Source: Streptomyces sp. DSM 110735 (GTDB lineage Bacteria > Actinomycetota > Actinomycetes > Streptomycetales > Streptomycetaceae). Taken from it: a stretch of 64,000 bases of DNA. Of the stretch, positions 9,647 through 17,490 are shown one piece after another. Under the pieces are notes generated by a model, which had not been told where the DNA came from, searched no databases, and saw only the letters and a list, made by a program, of their open reading frames with translations. Position numbers and translations under genes: made by a program. The DNA is taken from NCBI RefSeq assembly GCF_016482685.1, contig NZ_JACYHF010000007.1:62001-126000 (forward strand), given 5' to 3'. Positions within the stretch are counted from its first letter, which is position 1, and the number at the start of each line of letters is the position of its first letter.

Positions 9647-10987
9647 TCATCGGTGCGCCCCCGTGCGGTAGTGCGTGCGCTGCCTGGGCGGCTGCGGGCG
9701 GGCGGGCTCGTCGGCGGTGACGGCGGGGCGCCAGCCGTGGCGGCCGAGGGCGGCGGCGAGGGCGGTCACCATGCGGGGGTCGAACTGCGCGCCCGCGCAC
9801 CGCTTCAGCTCCGCCACGGCGACGTCGACGGGGCGCGCCCTGCGGTAGGAGCGGGTGGAGGTCATCGCGTCGAAGGCGTCGGCGACGGCGACGACCCGGG
9901 CGCACTCGGGGATCTGGGCGCCCGCGAGTCCGTAGGGGTAGCCGGTGCCGTCGAGGCGTTCGTGGTGGTGCAGGATCGCGGCGCGGGCCTCGCCGAGGAA
10001 GGAGATGCCGCGCACCATCTCGTGGCCGTACTCCGGGTGCAGCTCGATGATCCGGCGCTCCTCGGGGGTGAGCGGACCGTCCTTGCGCAGCAGCCGGGTG
10101 GGGACGCCGAGCTTGCCGACGTCGTGCAGGATGCCGGCGAAGCGCAGGACCTCCACGCGGTCGTCGTCCATGCCGAGTTCGCGGGCGATCATCACGGACG
10201 CCTGACCGACGCGCTCGCTGTGACCGCGGGTGTAGCCGTCCTTGATGTCGACGGCCTGCACCAGGGCGCGGATGGTGGCCTGGTGGGCGGTGCGCTCGCG
10301 GTGGTACTGGGCGAACACCCAGCAGGAGACGCCCATCGGCAGCAGGACGAGGAGGGCGGCGACGGGACCGTAGGGGCTCTTCCACAGGACGGCCGTCATC
10401 AGTCCGGCAAGACCGTGCACGGCGACCGGGGCGAGGGAGTGCGTGAACGGTCCCCGCCAGATGCGGCGCAGGGCGCCCCGGCCCCAGGCGGGCGCCGCCG
10501 TGACCGCGGCGAGCATCGCGCCGTCGAGGACGGTGAGCACCAGGCAGAAGGCGAGGACGGCGCCCCCGGCGGGCAGCAGGACCTGCGGGAAGGCGGGGTG
10601 GGTGACGGCGTCGGCGCCGCCGAGCGCGCGGTGCGTGGACGCGGCGGCCCACACGGCGAGCGAGGCACGCGCGGCACGCCACACGCGCCGGGCCGGGGCG
10701 GCGGGGTGCTCGGCCGGGGAGAGCAGGGCGGCGGGCAGCGGGACCAGCGCCGCGGCGGCCGGGGTGAGCAGGAAGGCGGCGGCGAGCAGGACGGGGTAGA
10801 AGGTGCCGCCGAAGCGACGGCGGACGACCTGGTCGCAGAGCGCGTAGAGCGCCGCGAGCAGCAGAGGTGCCCGCCAGGAGGCGACCGTCCAGGCGACCGG
10901 GGTGTCGGTCAGCGGCAGGACGCAGAGCAGGGCGAGAAGCACGGCGCAGGTCACGCACGCCCGCGCTCTCGCCGGAACCGCCTCCAT
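9647..10987 (-). CDS. Membrane-anchored HD-GYP domain protein (putative c-di-GMP phosphodiesterase)
   Basis: A 446-aa protein with an N-terminal membrane region (about six to eight helices, residues 10-235) and a C-terminal HD-GYP domain at about 250-430. The full signature is visible: GHSERVGQ, HDVGKLGVP and HHERLDGTGYPYGLAG, followed by AVADAFDAMTSTRSYR. HD-GYP enzymes hydrolyse c-di-GMP or related cyclic dinucleotides with a bimetal site. Streptomyces genomes encode few HD-GYP proteins, so this is a candidate for the single intact copy. It lies downstream of rsrA on the same strand, with a 160-bp gap between its start and the rsrA stop. The substrate is inferred from family only. Confidence 0.87.
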   Translation of the reverse strand: MEAVPARARACVTCAVLLALLCVLPLTDTPVAWTVASWRAPLLLAALYALCDQVVRRRFGGTFYPVLLAAAFLLTPAAAALVPLPAALLSPAEHPAAPARRVWRAARASLAVWAAASTHRALGGADAVTHPAFPQVLLPAGGAVLAFCLVLTVLDGAMLAAVTAAPAWGRGALRRIWRGPFTHSLAPVAVHGLAGLMTAVLWKSPYGPVAALLVLLPMGVSCWVFAQYHRERTAHQATIRALVQAVDIKDGYTRGHSERVGQASVMIARELGMDDDRVEVLRFAGILHDVGKLGVPTRLLRKDGPLTPEERRIIELHPEYGHEMVRGISFLGEARAAILHHHERLDGTGYPYGLAGAQIPECARVVAVADAFDAMTSTRSYRRARPVDVAVAELKRCAGAQFDPRMVTALAAALGRHGWRPAVTADEPARPQPPRQRTHYRTGAHR

Positions 10988-11105
10988 GCGCCCTCCCCGA
11001 CCATGCCTGTCCTGGCTGGGGAGCCTAGGGCGGCGGCCGGGGACCGGGGGCTTACGCGGCGGGGATTAGCACGTTCGGGTGAAAGCGGGGTGAAATCCGG
11101 CGAGG

Positions 11106-11143
11106 CTCACGCCCTCGTCGCGATACTCACGCCCTCGTCGCGA
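11106..11143. repeat. Two-copy 18-bp direct repeat (20-bp period) after rsrA
   Basis: The sequence CTCACGCCCTCGTCGCGA occurs at 11106-11123 and again at 11126-11143, ending 3 bp before the rsrA stop codon. A tandem duplication with no evident function; it may affect the 3' end of the sigR-rsrA transcript. Confidence 0.7.
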
Positions 11144-11146
11144 GGC

Positions 11147-11449
11147 TCAGCTCTCGCGTGCCACCGCGGTCACGTCGTGCTCGGGGACGGCCTGGCCGGA
11201 GCGGATCAGCTCGATCCGCCCCATGACCTTGGCGCGCAGGTCGGCGGGGACGTCGTCGTGTCCGCAGCACCGCTTGACCAGCTTCTTCACGGCCTGCTCC
11301 AGGCCGTACTTCTCCAGGCAGGGCGAGCATTCCTCGAAGTGGTGCTGGAACTTGTCGCGATCGACGTCCGGCATCTCACTGTCGAGGAACTCGTACAGAT
11401 GGTCGAGGACCTCACCGCAGTCCGTCTCGTGCGGCTCTCCGCAGCTCAT
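11147..11449 (-). CDS. rsrA: Zinc-binding redox-sensitive anti-sigma factor RsrA
   Basis: A 100-aa ZAS-family anti-sigma factor that holds SigR inactive under reducing conditions and releases it, with zinc, when disulfides form. Residues match the characterised S. coelicolor protein position for position at the N-terminus: C3, H7 and C11 ([11 protein letters not shown]). The HxxxCxxC core is HFEECSPC, and a CC pair sits in KRCCGHDD. The start ATG overlaps the sigR stop by 4 nt (ATGA), ensuring stoichiometric synthesis. Both genes are transcribed from the SigR-dependent promoter at 12377-12402 and so form a negative feedback loop. Confidence 0.97.
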   Translation of the reverse strand: MSCGEPHETDCGEVLDHLYEFLDSEMPDVDRDKFQHHFEECSPCLEKYGLEQAVKKLVKRCCGHDDVPADLRAKVMGRIELIRSGQAVPEHDVTAVARES

Positions 11450-12150
11450 GAGCCCGAGCCTTTCGCTTCGTTCGACTCTCCGGCACCGGCCGGGACCAGC
11501 CCACGGTCGCGGGCGTAATCCTCCAGCATGCCGCGCAGTTGACGGCGGCCCCGGTGCAGCCGGGACATCACCGTACCGATGGGTGTCCCCATGATGTCCG
11601 CGATCTCCTTGTACGCAAAGCCCTCGACGTCCGCGAGATAGACGGCGATGCGGAACTCCTCGGGGATCGCCTGAAGCGCCGCCTTCACGTCGGAGTCCGG
11701 CAGATGGTCGAGCGCCTGCGACTCGGCCGAGCGCAGCCCGGTCGACATGTGCGACTCGGCGCGCGCGAGCTGCCAGTCCTCGATCTCCTCGGCCGCGCTG
11801 CGCTGGGGTTCGCGCTGCTTCTTGCGGTACGAGTTGATGAAGGTGTTGGTGAGAATCCGGTAGAGCCACGCCTTGAGGTTCGTGCCCTCGCGGAACTGGT
11901 GGAAGGACGCGTACGCCTTCGCGTACGTCTCCTGCACCAGGTCCTCGGCGTCGGCCGGGTTGCGCGTCATGCGCAGCGCGGCCGAATACATCTGGTCGAG
12001 GTATTCGAGCGCGTCCCGCTCGAAGCGCGCGTTGCGCTCCGTGCCGGTCTCGGAGCGCGCCTCGGCCGCCCCCGCGCTCACGCCCTGGCCCTCGGGCAGC
12101 TCCGCCTGGCCGTTGTCGGCACCCGCGTCGGTCCCAGTGACCGGACCCAC
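11446..12150 (-). CDS. sigR: ECF sigma factor SigR (stable short form)
   Basis: A group IV (ECF) sigma factor directing the thiol-oxidative stress regulon (thioredoxins, mycothiol genes, proteases). The short form from GTG 12150 is 234 aa. The region 2 core is at about 45-115 ([39 protein letters not shown]) and the region 4 helix-turn-helix at about 165-215 ([27 protein letters not shown]). This GTG corresponds to the accepted S. coelicolor start (VGPVTGTD). Its GAGGAG lies directly against the start codon, so translation here may be inefficient or coupled. An upstream in-frame ATG at 12318 gives the longer isoform (see next entry). The stop overlaps rsrA. Confidence 0.96.
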   Translation of the reverse strand: MGPVTGTDAGADNGQAELPEGQGVSAGAAEARSETGTERNARFERDALEYLDQMYSAALRMTRNPADAEDLVQETYAKAYASFHQFREGTNLKAWLYRILTNTFINSYRKKQREPQRSAAEEIEDWQLARAESHMSTGLRSAESQALDHLPDSDVKAALQAIPEEFRIAVYLADVEGFAYKEIADIMGTPIGTVMSRLHRGRRQLRGMLEDYARDRGLVPAGAGESNEAKGSGS

Positions 12151-12318
12151 CTCCTCAAGTTCCCGGGCAGGACCGAAGCCGGTCCCACTCGATTCGGAGG
12201 ATAGAACACGACCCGTGCCCGCCGCCGCTCGAACGGGAGCGGCCTTGGCCGCGTGCAGCACCGTCCAGTCCAGGTCAGCACGGTTGCTGCTACGGCTGGG
12301 ACATGCGGTCGAACCCAT
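12151..12318 (-). other. sigR: N-terminal extension encoding the long SigR isoform (SigR')
   Basis: A 56-codon in-frame extension of sigR from ATG 12318, with a good ribosome site GGAGAGG about 7 nt upstream. S. coelicolor has an extension of nearly the same length (55 aa), made from the SigR-dependent transcript as an unstable isoform that amplifies then shuts off the response. The promoter at 12377-12402 lies upstream of both starts, so its transcript can encode both forms. Confidence 0.8.
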
Positions 12319-12376
12319 GCGGTTTCCTCTCCTGCGACGGTCTCGGTCCCGGCGCTCCAGCGCTTCTGTCCGCCAC

Positions 12377-12402
12377 AACAGCAGTGCGCCGCCGGGCATT
12401 CC
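12377..12402 (-). promoter_or_regulatory. SigR-dependent autoregulatory promoter (sigRp2-type)
   Basis: On the minus strand GGAAT (12402-12398), exactly 18 bases, then GTT (12379-12377). This is the consensus -35/-10 of SigR-type promoters. Transcription would begin near 12370, about 50 nt upstream of the long-form ATG. The element lies just beyond the stop of the upstream hydrolase gene. Confidence 0.88.
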
Positions 12403-12408
12403 CGGGCG

Positions 12409-13035
12409 TCACCCGAGTGACGCGACCCACCGCACGACACCGTCGGTGACGGTCTTCAGCGCCTCCTCCTGGGTGAGCGGGGAGCGCTTGGGCACCGCGA
12501 GCCCGTGGTCGGCACCGGGCACCTCGACCAGCTCGAACCCGCCCTCGGGAAACTCCCCGGGCCGCCCGAAGGGATCATTCCCGCCCTGTACGACGAGGGT
12601 GGGCACCCCGGCGCCCAGCAGCTCGTCCGCGCGGGACTTCTCGGGCTTGCCGGGGGGATGGAGCGGGAAGCTCAGGGCAAGGACGGCGCGGGCGCCCAGC
12701 TCGGTGGCGGTACGGCAGGCGACCCGCGCCCCGGCACTCCGCCCGCCCGCGATCACCGGCAACCCCATCCCGGCCACTGCGGGCCAGACCCCGCGCCACC
12801 CCGCGTCCAGGGTCTTCGGCGCCGGAGCGACCTTCTTCCCGGCGACCCGCCACGGCTGCTCGACCAGCACCACGCTCACCCCGTGCCCCGGCAGCACCCC
12901 CGCCAGCGCCCGAAGATCCCGCGCCTCAACACCCCCACCCGCCCCATGACTCACAGCCATCACCCACCGCGCGTCCTGCGCACGGTGCCAGGTGAGCCGG
13001 GCGGTCCCGATGTCGGTCTCGACGATCTCGATCAC
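12409..13035 (-). CDS. Alpha/beta-fold hydrolase (KANSL3/Tex30-like family)
   Basis: A 208-aa single-domain alpha/beta hydrolase. Catalytic elements: oxyanion region SHGAGGG, nucleophile elbow GGRSAGARV (Ser near 98), acid in QGGNDPFG and histidine in GADHGLAV. The pattern suits the small KANSL3/Tex30-like hydrolases; the substrate is unknown. The GTG start lies one base after the stop of the SRAP gene (13037), so the two are probably cotranscribed. The gene ends just before the sigR promoter. Confidence 0.82.
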   Translation of the reverse strand: MIEIVETDIGTARLTWHRAQDARWVMAVSHGAGGGVEARDLRALAGVLPGHGVSVVLVEQPWRVAGKKVAPAPKTLDAGWRGVWPAVAGMGLPVIAGGRSAGARVACRTATELGARAVLALSFPLHPPGKPEKSRADELLGAGVPTLVVQGGNDPFGRPGEFPEGGFELVEVPGADHGLAVPKRSPLTQEEALKTVTDGVVRWVASLG

Positions 13036-13036
13036 A

Positions 13037-13852
13037 TCAGAAAAGTGTGCCCTCTTCCGGTCCCTCCAGCTCCTTCAGGAGTTCCGGGCCGTTGTTGCGG
13101 ACGTTGCTGACGGTGGTGGGGACCGGGTAGGCGCGCATCAGGCCCTCGGGGGGCGGGGCGAGGAGGGTGCGCAGGTCGTCGGGGTCGGTGTGGGTGGGGT
13201 CGAGCCAGGCGTCCCAGCGGTCGGGGGTGAGCATGAGGGGCATGCGGGGGTGGATGTCGGCGAGGGCGTGGGGTCCCTCGGCGGGGGCGACGGCCAGGGG
13301 GGACCGCTCCGCCTCGGTGGTGATGACCGAGCAGGTCGCCCACCAGGCGTGGGGGTCGTCGGCGGGCAGGGTGGCGTCGCGCCAGAACTCGTAGAGCCCG
13401 GCCATGGCGAAGACCGAGCCGTCGGCGGGGAGCACGAAGTACGGCTGCTTGCGGGGGCGCTTCTTCTTGCCCTCGACCTCCAGCTCGCGTTCCTTGTCGC
13501 CGGTGACCCACTCGAAGTAGCCGTCGGCGGGCAGGATGCAGCGGCGGGCGGCGAAGGCGCGGCGGTAGGCGGGCTTCTCGTGGACGGTCTCGGCGCGGGC
13601 GTTGATCATCCGGGCGGCGCCCTCGGGGGTCTTCGCCCAGGACGGCACCAGTCCCCACTTGAGCCTGCGCAACTGGCGAACCGGACGGCGGTCGTCCGCG
13701 TCTTTGAGGGGGCGGTCCAGGACGGCGTAGACCTCCTTGGTCGGGGCCACGTTGTAGTCCGGTTCGAGGGTTTCCTCGGCATCCCACTTGTCGATCTCAA
13801 AGATTCCCGCGAGATCCTCGGGCCTACGACTCGACGCATACCGTCCGCACAT
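13037..13852 (-). CDS. SOS response-associated peptidase (SRAP/YedK-HMCES) family protein
   Basis: A 271-aa SRAP-domain protein that senses abasic sites in single-stranded DNA by forming a covalent thiazolidine crosslink through Cys2. The sequence begins MCGRY, so Cys2 is exposed after Met removal. Other conserved elements: NVAPT, WGLVPSW, INARAET, ILPADGYFEW (Glu) and HPRMPLML (His). It is slightly longer than E. coli YedK (222 aa) because of a Lys/Arg-rich insert (ELEVEGKKKRPRKQ). There is no clear Shine-Dalgarno before ATG 13852. The gene is divergent from the M50-like gene, with 67 bp between starts. Confidence 0.93.
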   Translation of the reverse strand: MCGRYASSRRPEDLAGIFEIDKWDAEETLEPDYNVAPTKEVYAVLDRPLKDADDRRPVRQLRRLKWGLVPSWAKTPEGAARMINARAETVHEKPAYRRAFAARRCILPADGYFEWVTGDKERELEVEGKKKRPRKQPYFVLPADGSVFAMAGLYEFWRDATLPADDPHAWWATCSVITTEAERSPLAVAPAEGPHALADIHPRMPLMLTPDRWDAWLDPTHTDPDDLRTLLAPPPEGLMRAYPVPTTVSNVRNNGPELLKELEGPEEGTLF

Positions 13853-13919
13853 ACGTGCCACAGTGCCAGATCCGGCCCGGGCGATGACGCCATACGACGA
13901 CAGGGAGCCACCAACCGAC

Positions 13920-14636
13920 ATGGACAGCAGTACCGCCGCCGGTCTCTGGGACCGGCTCATCGGCACCCAGCCGGGACCGAACCTCTGGGTGGTCGTGGCC
14001 ACGCTCGCCGCCGCGCTCGTCGCGGTGGTGCCGCACCGACTGTGGCGCCTCTCCCGCAACGCGATCACCATCGCGCACGAGGGCGGCCACGGGCTGCTCG
14101 CGCTGGTCACCGGTCGGCAGCTCACCGGGATACGTCTGCACTCCGACACCAGCGGGCTCACCCTCAGCCGGGGCAAGCCGCACGGCATCGGCATGATCCT
14201 CACGGCCGCCGCCGGGTACACCGCGCCCTCCCTGCTGGGTCTCGGCGGCGCCGCCCTGCTCGCGGACGGCCGCATCACCCTGCTCCTGTGGGTGGCGACG
14301 GCACTGCTCCTTGCGATGCTGGTGATGATCCGCAACGCCTACGGCGTCCTCACCGTGGTCCTGACCGGCGGCACCTTCCTGCTGATCTCCTGGCTCGCGG
14401 ACTCCCAGGTCCAGGCGGCTTTCGCCTACGCGGTGGTCTGGTTCCTCCTCCTCGGCGGGGTCCGCCCCCCGTTCGAGCTCCAGGCCAAGCGCCGCCACGG
14501 CGAGGCCGGCGACTCCGACGCCGACCAGCTCTCCCGCCTCACCCACGTCCCGGCGGGGCTGTGGCTGTTCCTCTTCCACGCGGTGTCGCTGTGCTCGCTC
14601 ATCGGGGGCGGGGGGTGGCTGCTGGGGCAGCGGTGA
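13920..14636 (+). CDS. M50-family (site-2-protease-like) membrane metallopeptidase
   Basis: A 238-aa polytopic membrane protein. An HEGGH motif (HExxH, near residue 57) lies in the segment ITIAHEGGHGLLALVTG, typical of M50B site-2-like proteases where the zinc site is inside the membrane. About five to six hydrophobic segments follow, and a short polar loop near the C-terminus (KRRHGEAGDSDADQ). No PDZ domain is visible. I chose ATG 13920 (MDSSTAAGL); ATG 13884 is possible but has no better ribosome site. The substrate is unknown. Confidence 0.78.
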   Translation: MDSSTAAGLWDRLIGTQPGPNLWVVVATLAAALVAVVPHRLWRLSRNAITIAHEGGHGLLALVTGRQLTGIRLHSDTSGLTLSRGKPHGIGMILTAAAGYTAPSLLGLGGAALLADGRITLLLWVATALLLAMLVMIRNAYGVLTVVLTGGTFLLISWLADSQVQAAFAYAVVWFLLLGGVRPPFELQAKRRHGEAGDSDADQLSRLTHVPAGLWLFLFHAVSLCSLIGGGGWLLGQR

Positions 14637-14735
14637 GAGCGGTGCCCGTGGGCACGGCGCCCAGGACGTGCCGTACCGGCGTCCACCCCGTGGACGGTGC
14701 CCCGTACGGCGGGCGCTCGGGCAGGGACCGCCTTA

Positions 14736-14748
14736 TAGAGTGGGCCCA
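14736..14748 (+). promoter_or_regulatory. Putative -10 element giving a leaderless aroA mRNA
   Basis: TAGAGT (fits TAnnnT) at 14736-14741 is followed by only six bases before the ATG at 14748. That places the expected +1 at or next to the start codon. The -35 region is poor. Confidence 0.4.
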
Positions 14749-16055
14749 TGCCCGAAATCCCCGCCCTCTGGCCCGCCCCGCACGCGACCGGACCCGTCGA
14801 CGCGACGGTTCATGTGCCCGGGTCCAAGTCGGTCACCAACCGTGCTCTCGTGCTCGCCGCTCTCGCCTCGGAGCCGGGGTGGCTGCGCCGGCCGCTGCGG
14901 TCGCGCGACACGCTGCTGATGGCGGGGGCGCTGCGGGCGATGGGGGTGGAGATCGAGGAGGGCATCGGTCCGGACGGTTCCGGGGAGGCGTGGCGGGTGC
15001 TGCCCACCGGGCTGCGCGGCGGTGCGACGGTCGACGTGGGCAACGCGGGCACCGTGATGCGCTTCCTGCCGCCGGTCGCCGCGCTGGCCGACGGTCCCGT
15101 CCGCTTCGACGGCGACCCGCGATCGTACGAGCGTCCGCTGCACGGCGTGATCGACGCGCTGCGCGCGCTCGGCGCCCGGATCGACGACGACGGCCGGGGC
15201 GCGCTCCCGCTGACCGTGCACGGTGTCGGGGCGCTGGACGGCGGTCCGGTGTCGGTCGACGCGTCCTCGTCCTCGCAGTTCGTCTCGGCGCTGCTGCTGT
15301 CCGCGCCCCGCTTCAACCAGGGCGTGGAGGTCCGCCACACCGGCGCGACGCTGCCCTCGATGCCGCACATCCGGATGACCGTGGACATGCTGCGCGCGGT
15401 CGGCGCCCAGGTGGACACCCCGGAGTCGGGCGGCGAGCCCAACGTGTGGCGGGTGACCCCGGGCGCGCTGCTCGGCCGGGACCTGACGATCGAGCCGGAC
15501 CTGTCCAACGCCCAGCCGTTCCTGGCCGCTGCCCTGGTCACCGGCGGCAAGGTGCTGATCCCGGACTGGCCCGAGCGCACCACCCAGCCGGGTGACCGGC
15601 TGCGGGAGATCTTCACCGAGATGGGTGGTTCCTGCGAACTCACCGAGTACGGCCTGGTGTTCACCGGTTCCGGCGCGATCCACGGCATCGACGTGGACCT
15701 GGGTGACGTCGGCGAGCTGACCCCCGGCATCGCCGCGGTCGCCGCGCTGGCCGACTCCCCCTCGACCCTGCGGGGCGTGGCGCATCTCCGGCTGCACGAG
15801 ACGGACCGGCTGGCCGCGCTCACCAAGGAGATCAACGAGCTGGGCGGTGACGTCACGGAGACGGCGGACGGTCTGCACATCCGCCCCCGCCCGCTGCACG
15901 GCGGCGTCTTCCACACCTACGAGGACCACCGCATGGCCACGGCAGGCGCGGTCATCGGTCTGGCGGTGAAGGACGTGACGATCGAGAACGTGGCGACGAC
16001 CGCGAAGACGCTGCCCGACTTCCCCGAGCTGTGGGCCGGGATGCTCGGGAACTGA
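14748..16055 (+). CDS. aroA: 3-phosphoshikimate 1-carboxyvinyltransferase (EPSP synthase)
   Basis: A 435-aa enzyme of the shikimate pathway, joining shikimate-3-phosphate and phosphoenolpyruvate on the way to chorismate. Motifs: [16 protein letters not shown] (phosphate binding), [12 protein letters not shown] (PEP loop), SSSSQF, and [15 protein letters not shown] near the C-terminus. A TAGAGT hexamer at 14736-14741, 6 bases before the ATG, with no Shine-Dalgarno, suggests a leaderless transcript. rsgA follows after 16 bp and is probably cotranscribed. Confidence 0.97.
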   Translation: MPEIPALWPAPHATGPVDATVHVPGSKSVTNRALVLAALASEPGWLRRPLRSRDTLLMAGALRAMGVEIEEGIGPDGSGEAWRVLPTGLRGGATVDVGNAGTVMRFLPPVAALADGPVRFDGDPRSYERPLHGVIDALRALGARIDDDGRGALPLTVHGVGALDGGPVSVDASSSSQFVSALLLSAPRFNQGVEVRHTGATLPSMPHIRMTVDMLRAVGAQVDTPESGGEPNVWRVTPGALLGRDLTIEPDLSNAQPFLAAALVTGGKVLIPDWPERTTQPGDRLREIFTEMGGSCELTEYGLVFTGSGAIHGIDVDLGDVGELTPGIAAVAALADSPSTLRGVAHLRLHETDRLAALTKEINELGGDVTETADGLHIRPRPLHGGVFHTYEDHRMATAGAVIGLAVKDVTIENVATTAKTLPDFPELWAGMLGN

Positions 16056-16071
16056 CGGGCGGACTGGAACC

Positions 16072-17082
16072 ATGCGCCGCTACGGCAAGCACACCGACGA
16101 GGACGACATCCGGTCCCGTCCCAACCGCAAGGGCAACCGCCCGCGGACCCATATCCGCCCCAAGCACGAGGACGCGGCGGAGGGCATGGTCCTCACCGTG
16201 GACCGGGGTCGGCTGACCTGTCTGGTCGACGGCCGCACGGTGACCGCGATGAAGGCCCGTGAACTGGGCCGCAAGGCGGCGGTGGTGGGCGACCGGGTGG
16301 CGCTCGTCGGTGATCTGTCCGGCACGAAGGACACCCTCGCGCGGATCGTCCGCATCGAGGAGCGCGCCTCGGTGCTGCGCCGCACCGCCGACGACGACGA
16401 TCCCTACGAGCGGGTGGTGGTGGCCAACGCCGACCAGCTCGCCATCGTCACCGCGCTGGCGGACCCCGAGCCGCGCCCCCGGATGATCGACCGCTGTCTG
16501 GTCGCCGCGTTCGACGGCGGTCTGGAGCCGCTCCTGGTGATGACCAAGTCGGACCTGGCGTCGCCGGACAAGTTCCTTGAGCTGTACGGCGATCTGGACA
16601 TCCCGTACGTGGTCACCAGCCGTGAGGAGCTGGCGAGCGGCGCGGCGGCGGAGCTGGTGCGCGAGCATCTGGACGGCCGGATCACGGCGTTCGTCGGGCA
16701 CTCCGGCGTCGGCAAGACGACCCTGGTCAACGCGCTGGTCCCGGAGGAGCGGCAGCGTACGACGGGTCATGTCAACGCGGTGACCGGGCGCGGCCGGCAC
16801 ACCACGACCTCCGCGCTCGCGCTGCCGCTGGCGGACGGCCGGGGCTGGGTGGTGGACACCCCGGGCGTGCGGTCCTTCGGGCTCGCGCACATCGACCCCT
16901 CGCGCGTGATCCACGCCTTCCCGGACCTGGAGCCGGGCACCGAGGGCTGTCCCCGGGCGTGCAGTCACGACGAGCCGGACTGCGCGCTGGACGCGTGGGT
17001 GGCCGAGGGGCACGCGGACCCGGCGCGGCTGTACTCGCTGCGCAGGCTGCTGTCGACACGGGAGCGCCGGGAAGGCGACTGA
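16072..17082 (+). CDS. rsgA: Ribosome small-subunit-dependent GTPase RsgA
   Basis: A 336-aa circularly permuted GTPase that helps mature the 30S subunit. It has an N-terminal basic tail and OB fold, then G motifs in permuted order: G4 TKSDL (about 160), G1 GHSGVGKTT (about 208) and G3 DTPGVRSFG (about 262). A C-terminal zinc knuckle follows (CPRACSHDEPDCAL). It sits 16 bp after aroA on the same strand; this pairing is conserved in Streptomyces. Confidence 0.95.
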   Translation: MRRYGKHTDEDDIRSRPNRKGNRPRTHIRPKHEDAAEGMVLTVDRGRLTCLVDGRTVTAMKARELGRKAAVVGDRVALVGDLSGTKDTLARIVRIEERASVLRRTADDDDPYERVVVANADQLAIVTALADPEPRPRMIDRCLVAAFDGGLEPLLVMTKSDLASPDKFLELYGDLDIPYVVTSREELASGAAAELVREHLDGRITAFVGHSGVGKTTLVNALVPEERQRTTGHVNAVTGRGRHTTTSALALPLADGRGWVVDTPGVRSFGLAHIDPSRVIHAFPDLEPGTEGCPRACSHDEPDCALDAWVAEGHADPARLYSLRRLLSTRERREGD

Positions 17083-17101
17083 GCCTCGTGTGGTTTGCCG
17101 G

Positions 17102-17150
17102 GGTCCGGCTCCGGCAAGTGCATAATCGCACCGAGCCGGAGATCCGGACC
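17102..17150 (+). promoter_or_regulatory. 49-bp interrupted inverted repeat overlapping a possible promoter of the SMR gene
   Basis: Nested arms: GGTCCGG (17102-17108) with CCGGACC (17144-17150), CTCCGGC (17109-17115) with GCCGGAG (17135-17141), and GTGC (17118-17121) with GCAC (17128-17131). The centre ATAATC sits inside CATAAT (17121-17126), a good -10 hexamer. The ribosome site of the SMR gene (GGGAGGA) begins 3 bases after the repeat. It could be an operator centred on the -10, or an RNA hairpin occluding the ribosome site if transcription starts further upstream in rsgA. Confidence 0.7.
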
Positions 17151-17166
17151 TACGGGAGGACAGCAC

Positions 17167-17490
17167 ATGGCGTGGCTGCTGGTCATCGTCGCCGGGCTTC
17201 TGGAGACCGGCTTCGCCGTGTGTCTGAAGCTCTCGCACGGCTTCACCCGGCTGTGGCCGACGGTCGCCTTCGCCGCGTTCGCGCTGGGCAGCTTCGGACT
17301 GCTGACCCTGTCCCTGAAGAAGCTGGACGTGGGTCCCGCGTACGCCGTATGGACCGGCATCGGCGCGGCGGGCACCGCGATCTACGGCATGATCTTCCTC
17401 GGTGACCTGGTCTCCACCCTGAAGATCGTCTCGATCTGCCTGGTCATCGCCGGGGTGATCGGTCTCCAGCTCTCGGGCTCGGCGCACTAG
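17167..17490 (+). CDS. SMR-family small multidrug/guanidinium exporter (SugE/Gdx-like)
   Basis: A 107-aa protein with four transmembrane helices, the size and layout of small multidrug resistance transporters that work as antiparallel dimers. The coupling glutamate is E13 (AGLLETGFAVCLKLS). It is encoded singly rather than as a paired heterodimer, and its N-terminus resembles SugE/Gdx guanidinium exporters more than EmrE; this subtype assignment is an inference. GGGAGGA lies 6 nt before ATG 17167. A long inverted repeat overlaps the promoter region. The stop overlaps the stop of the convergent ABC gene in a shared CTAG. Confidence 0.88.
   Translation: MAWLLVIVAGLLETGFAVCLKLSHGFTRLWPTVAFAAFALGSFGLLTLSLKKLDVGPAYAVWTGIGAAGTAIYGMIFLGDLVSTLKIVSICLVIAGVIGLQLSGSAH

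Noticed and set aside
17102..17166. Guanidine riboswitch upstream of the SMR gene
   Set aside because: The nested palindrome does not show the ACGR loop pairs of class II, nor the class III or class I core sequences as I recall them, and its centre is a promoter-like CATAAT.
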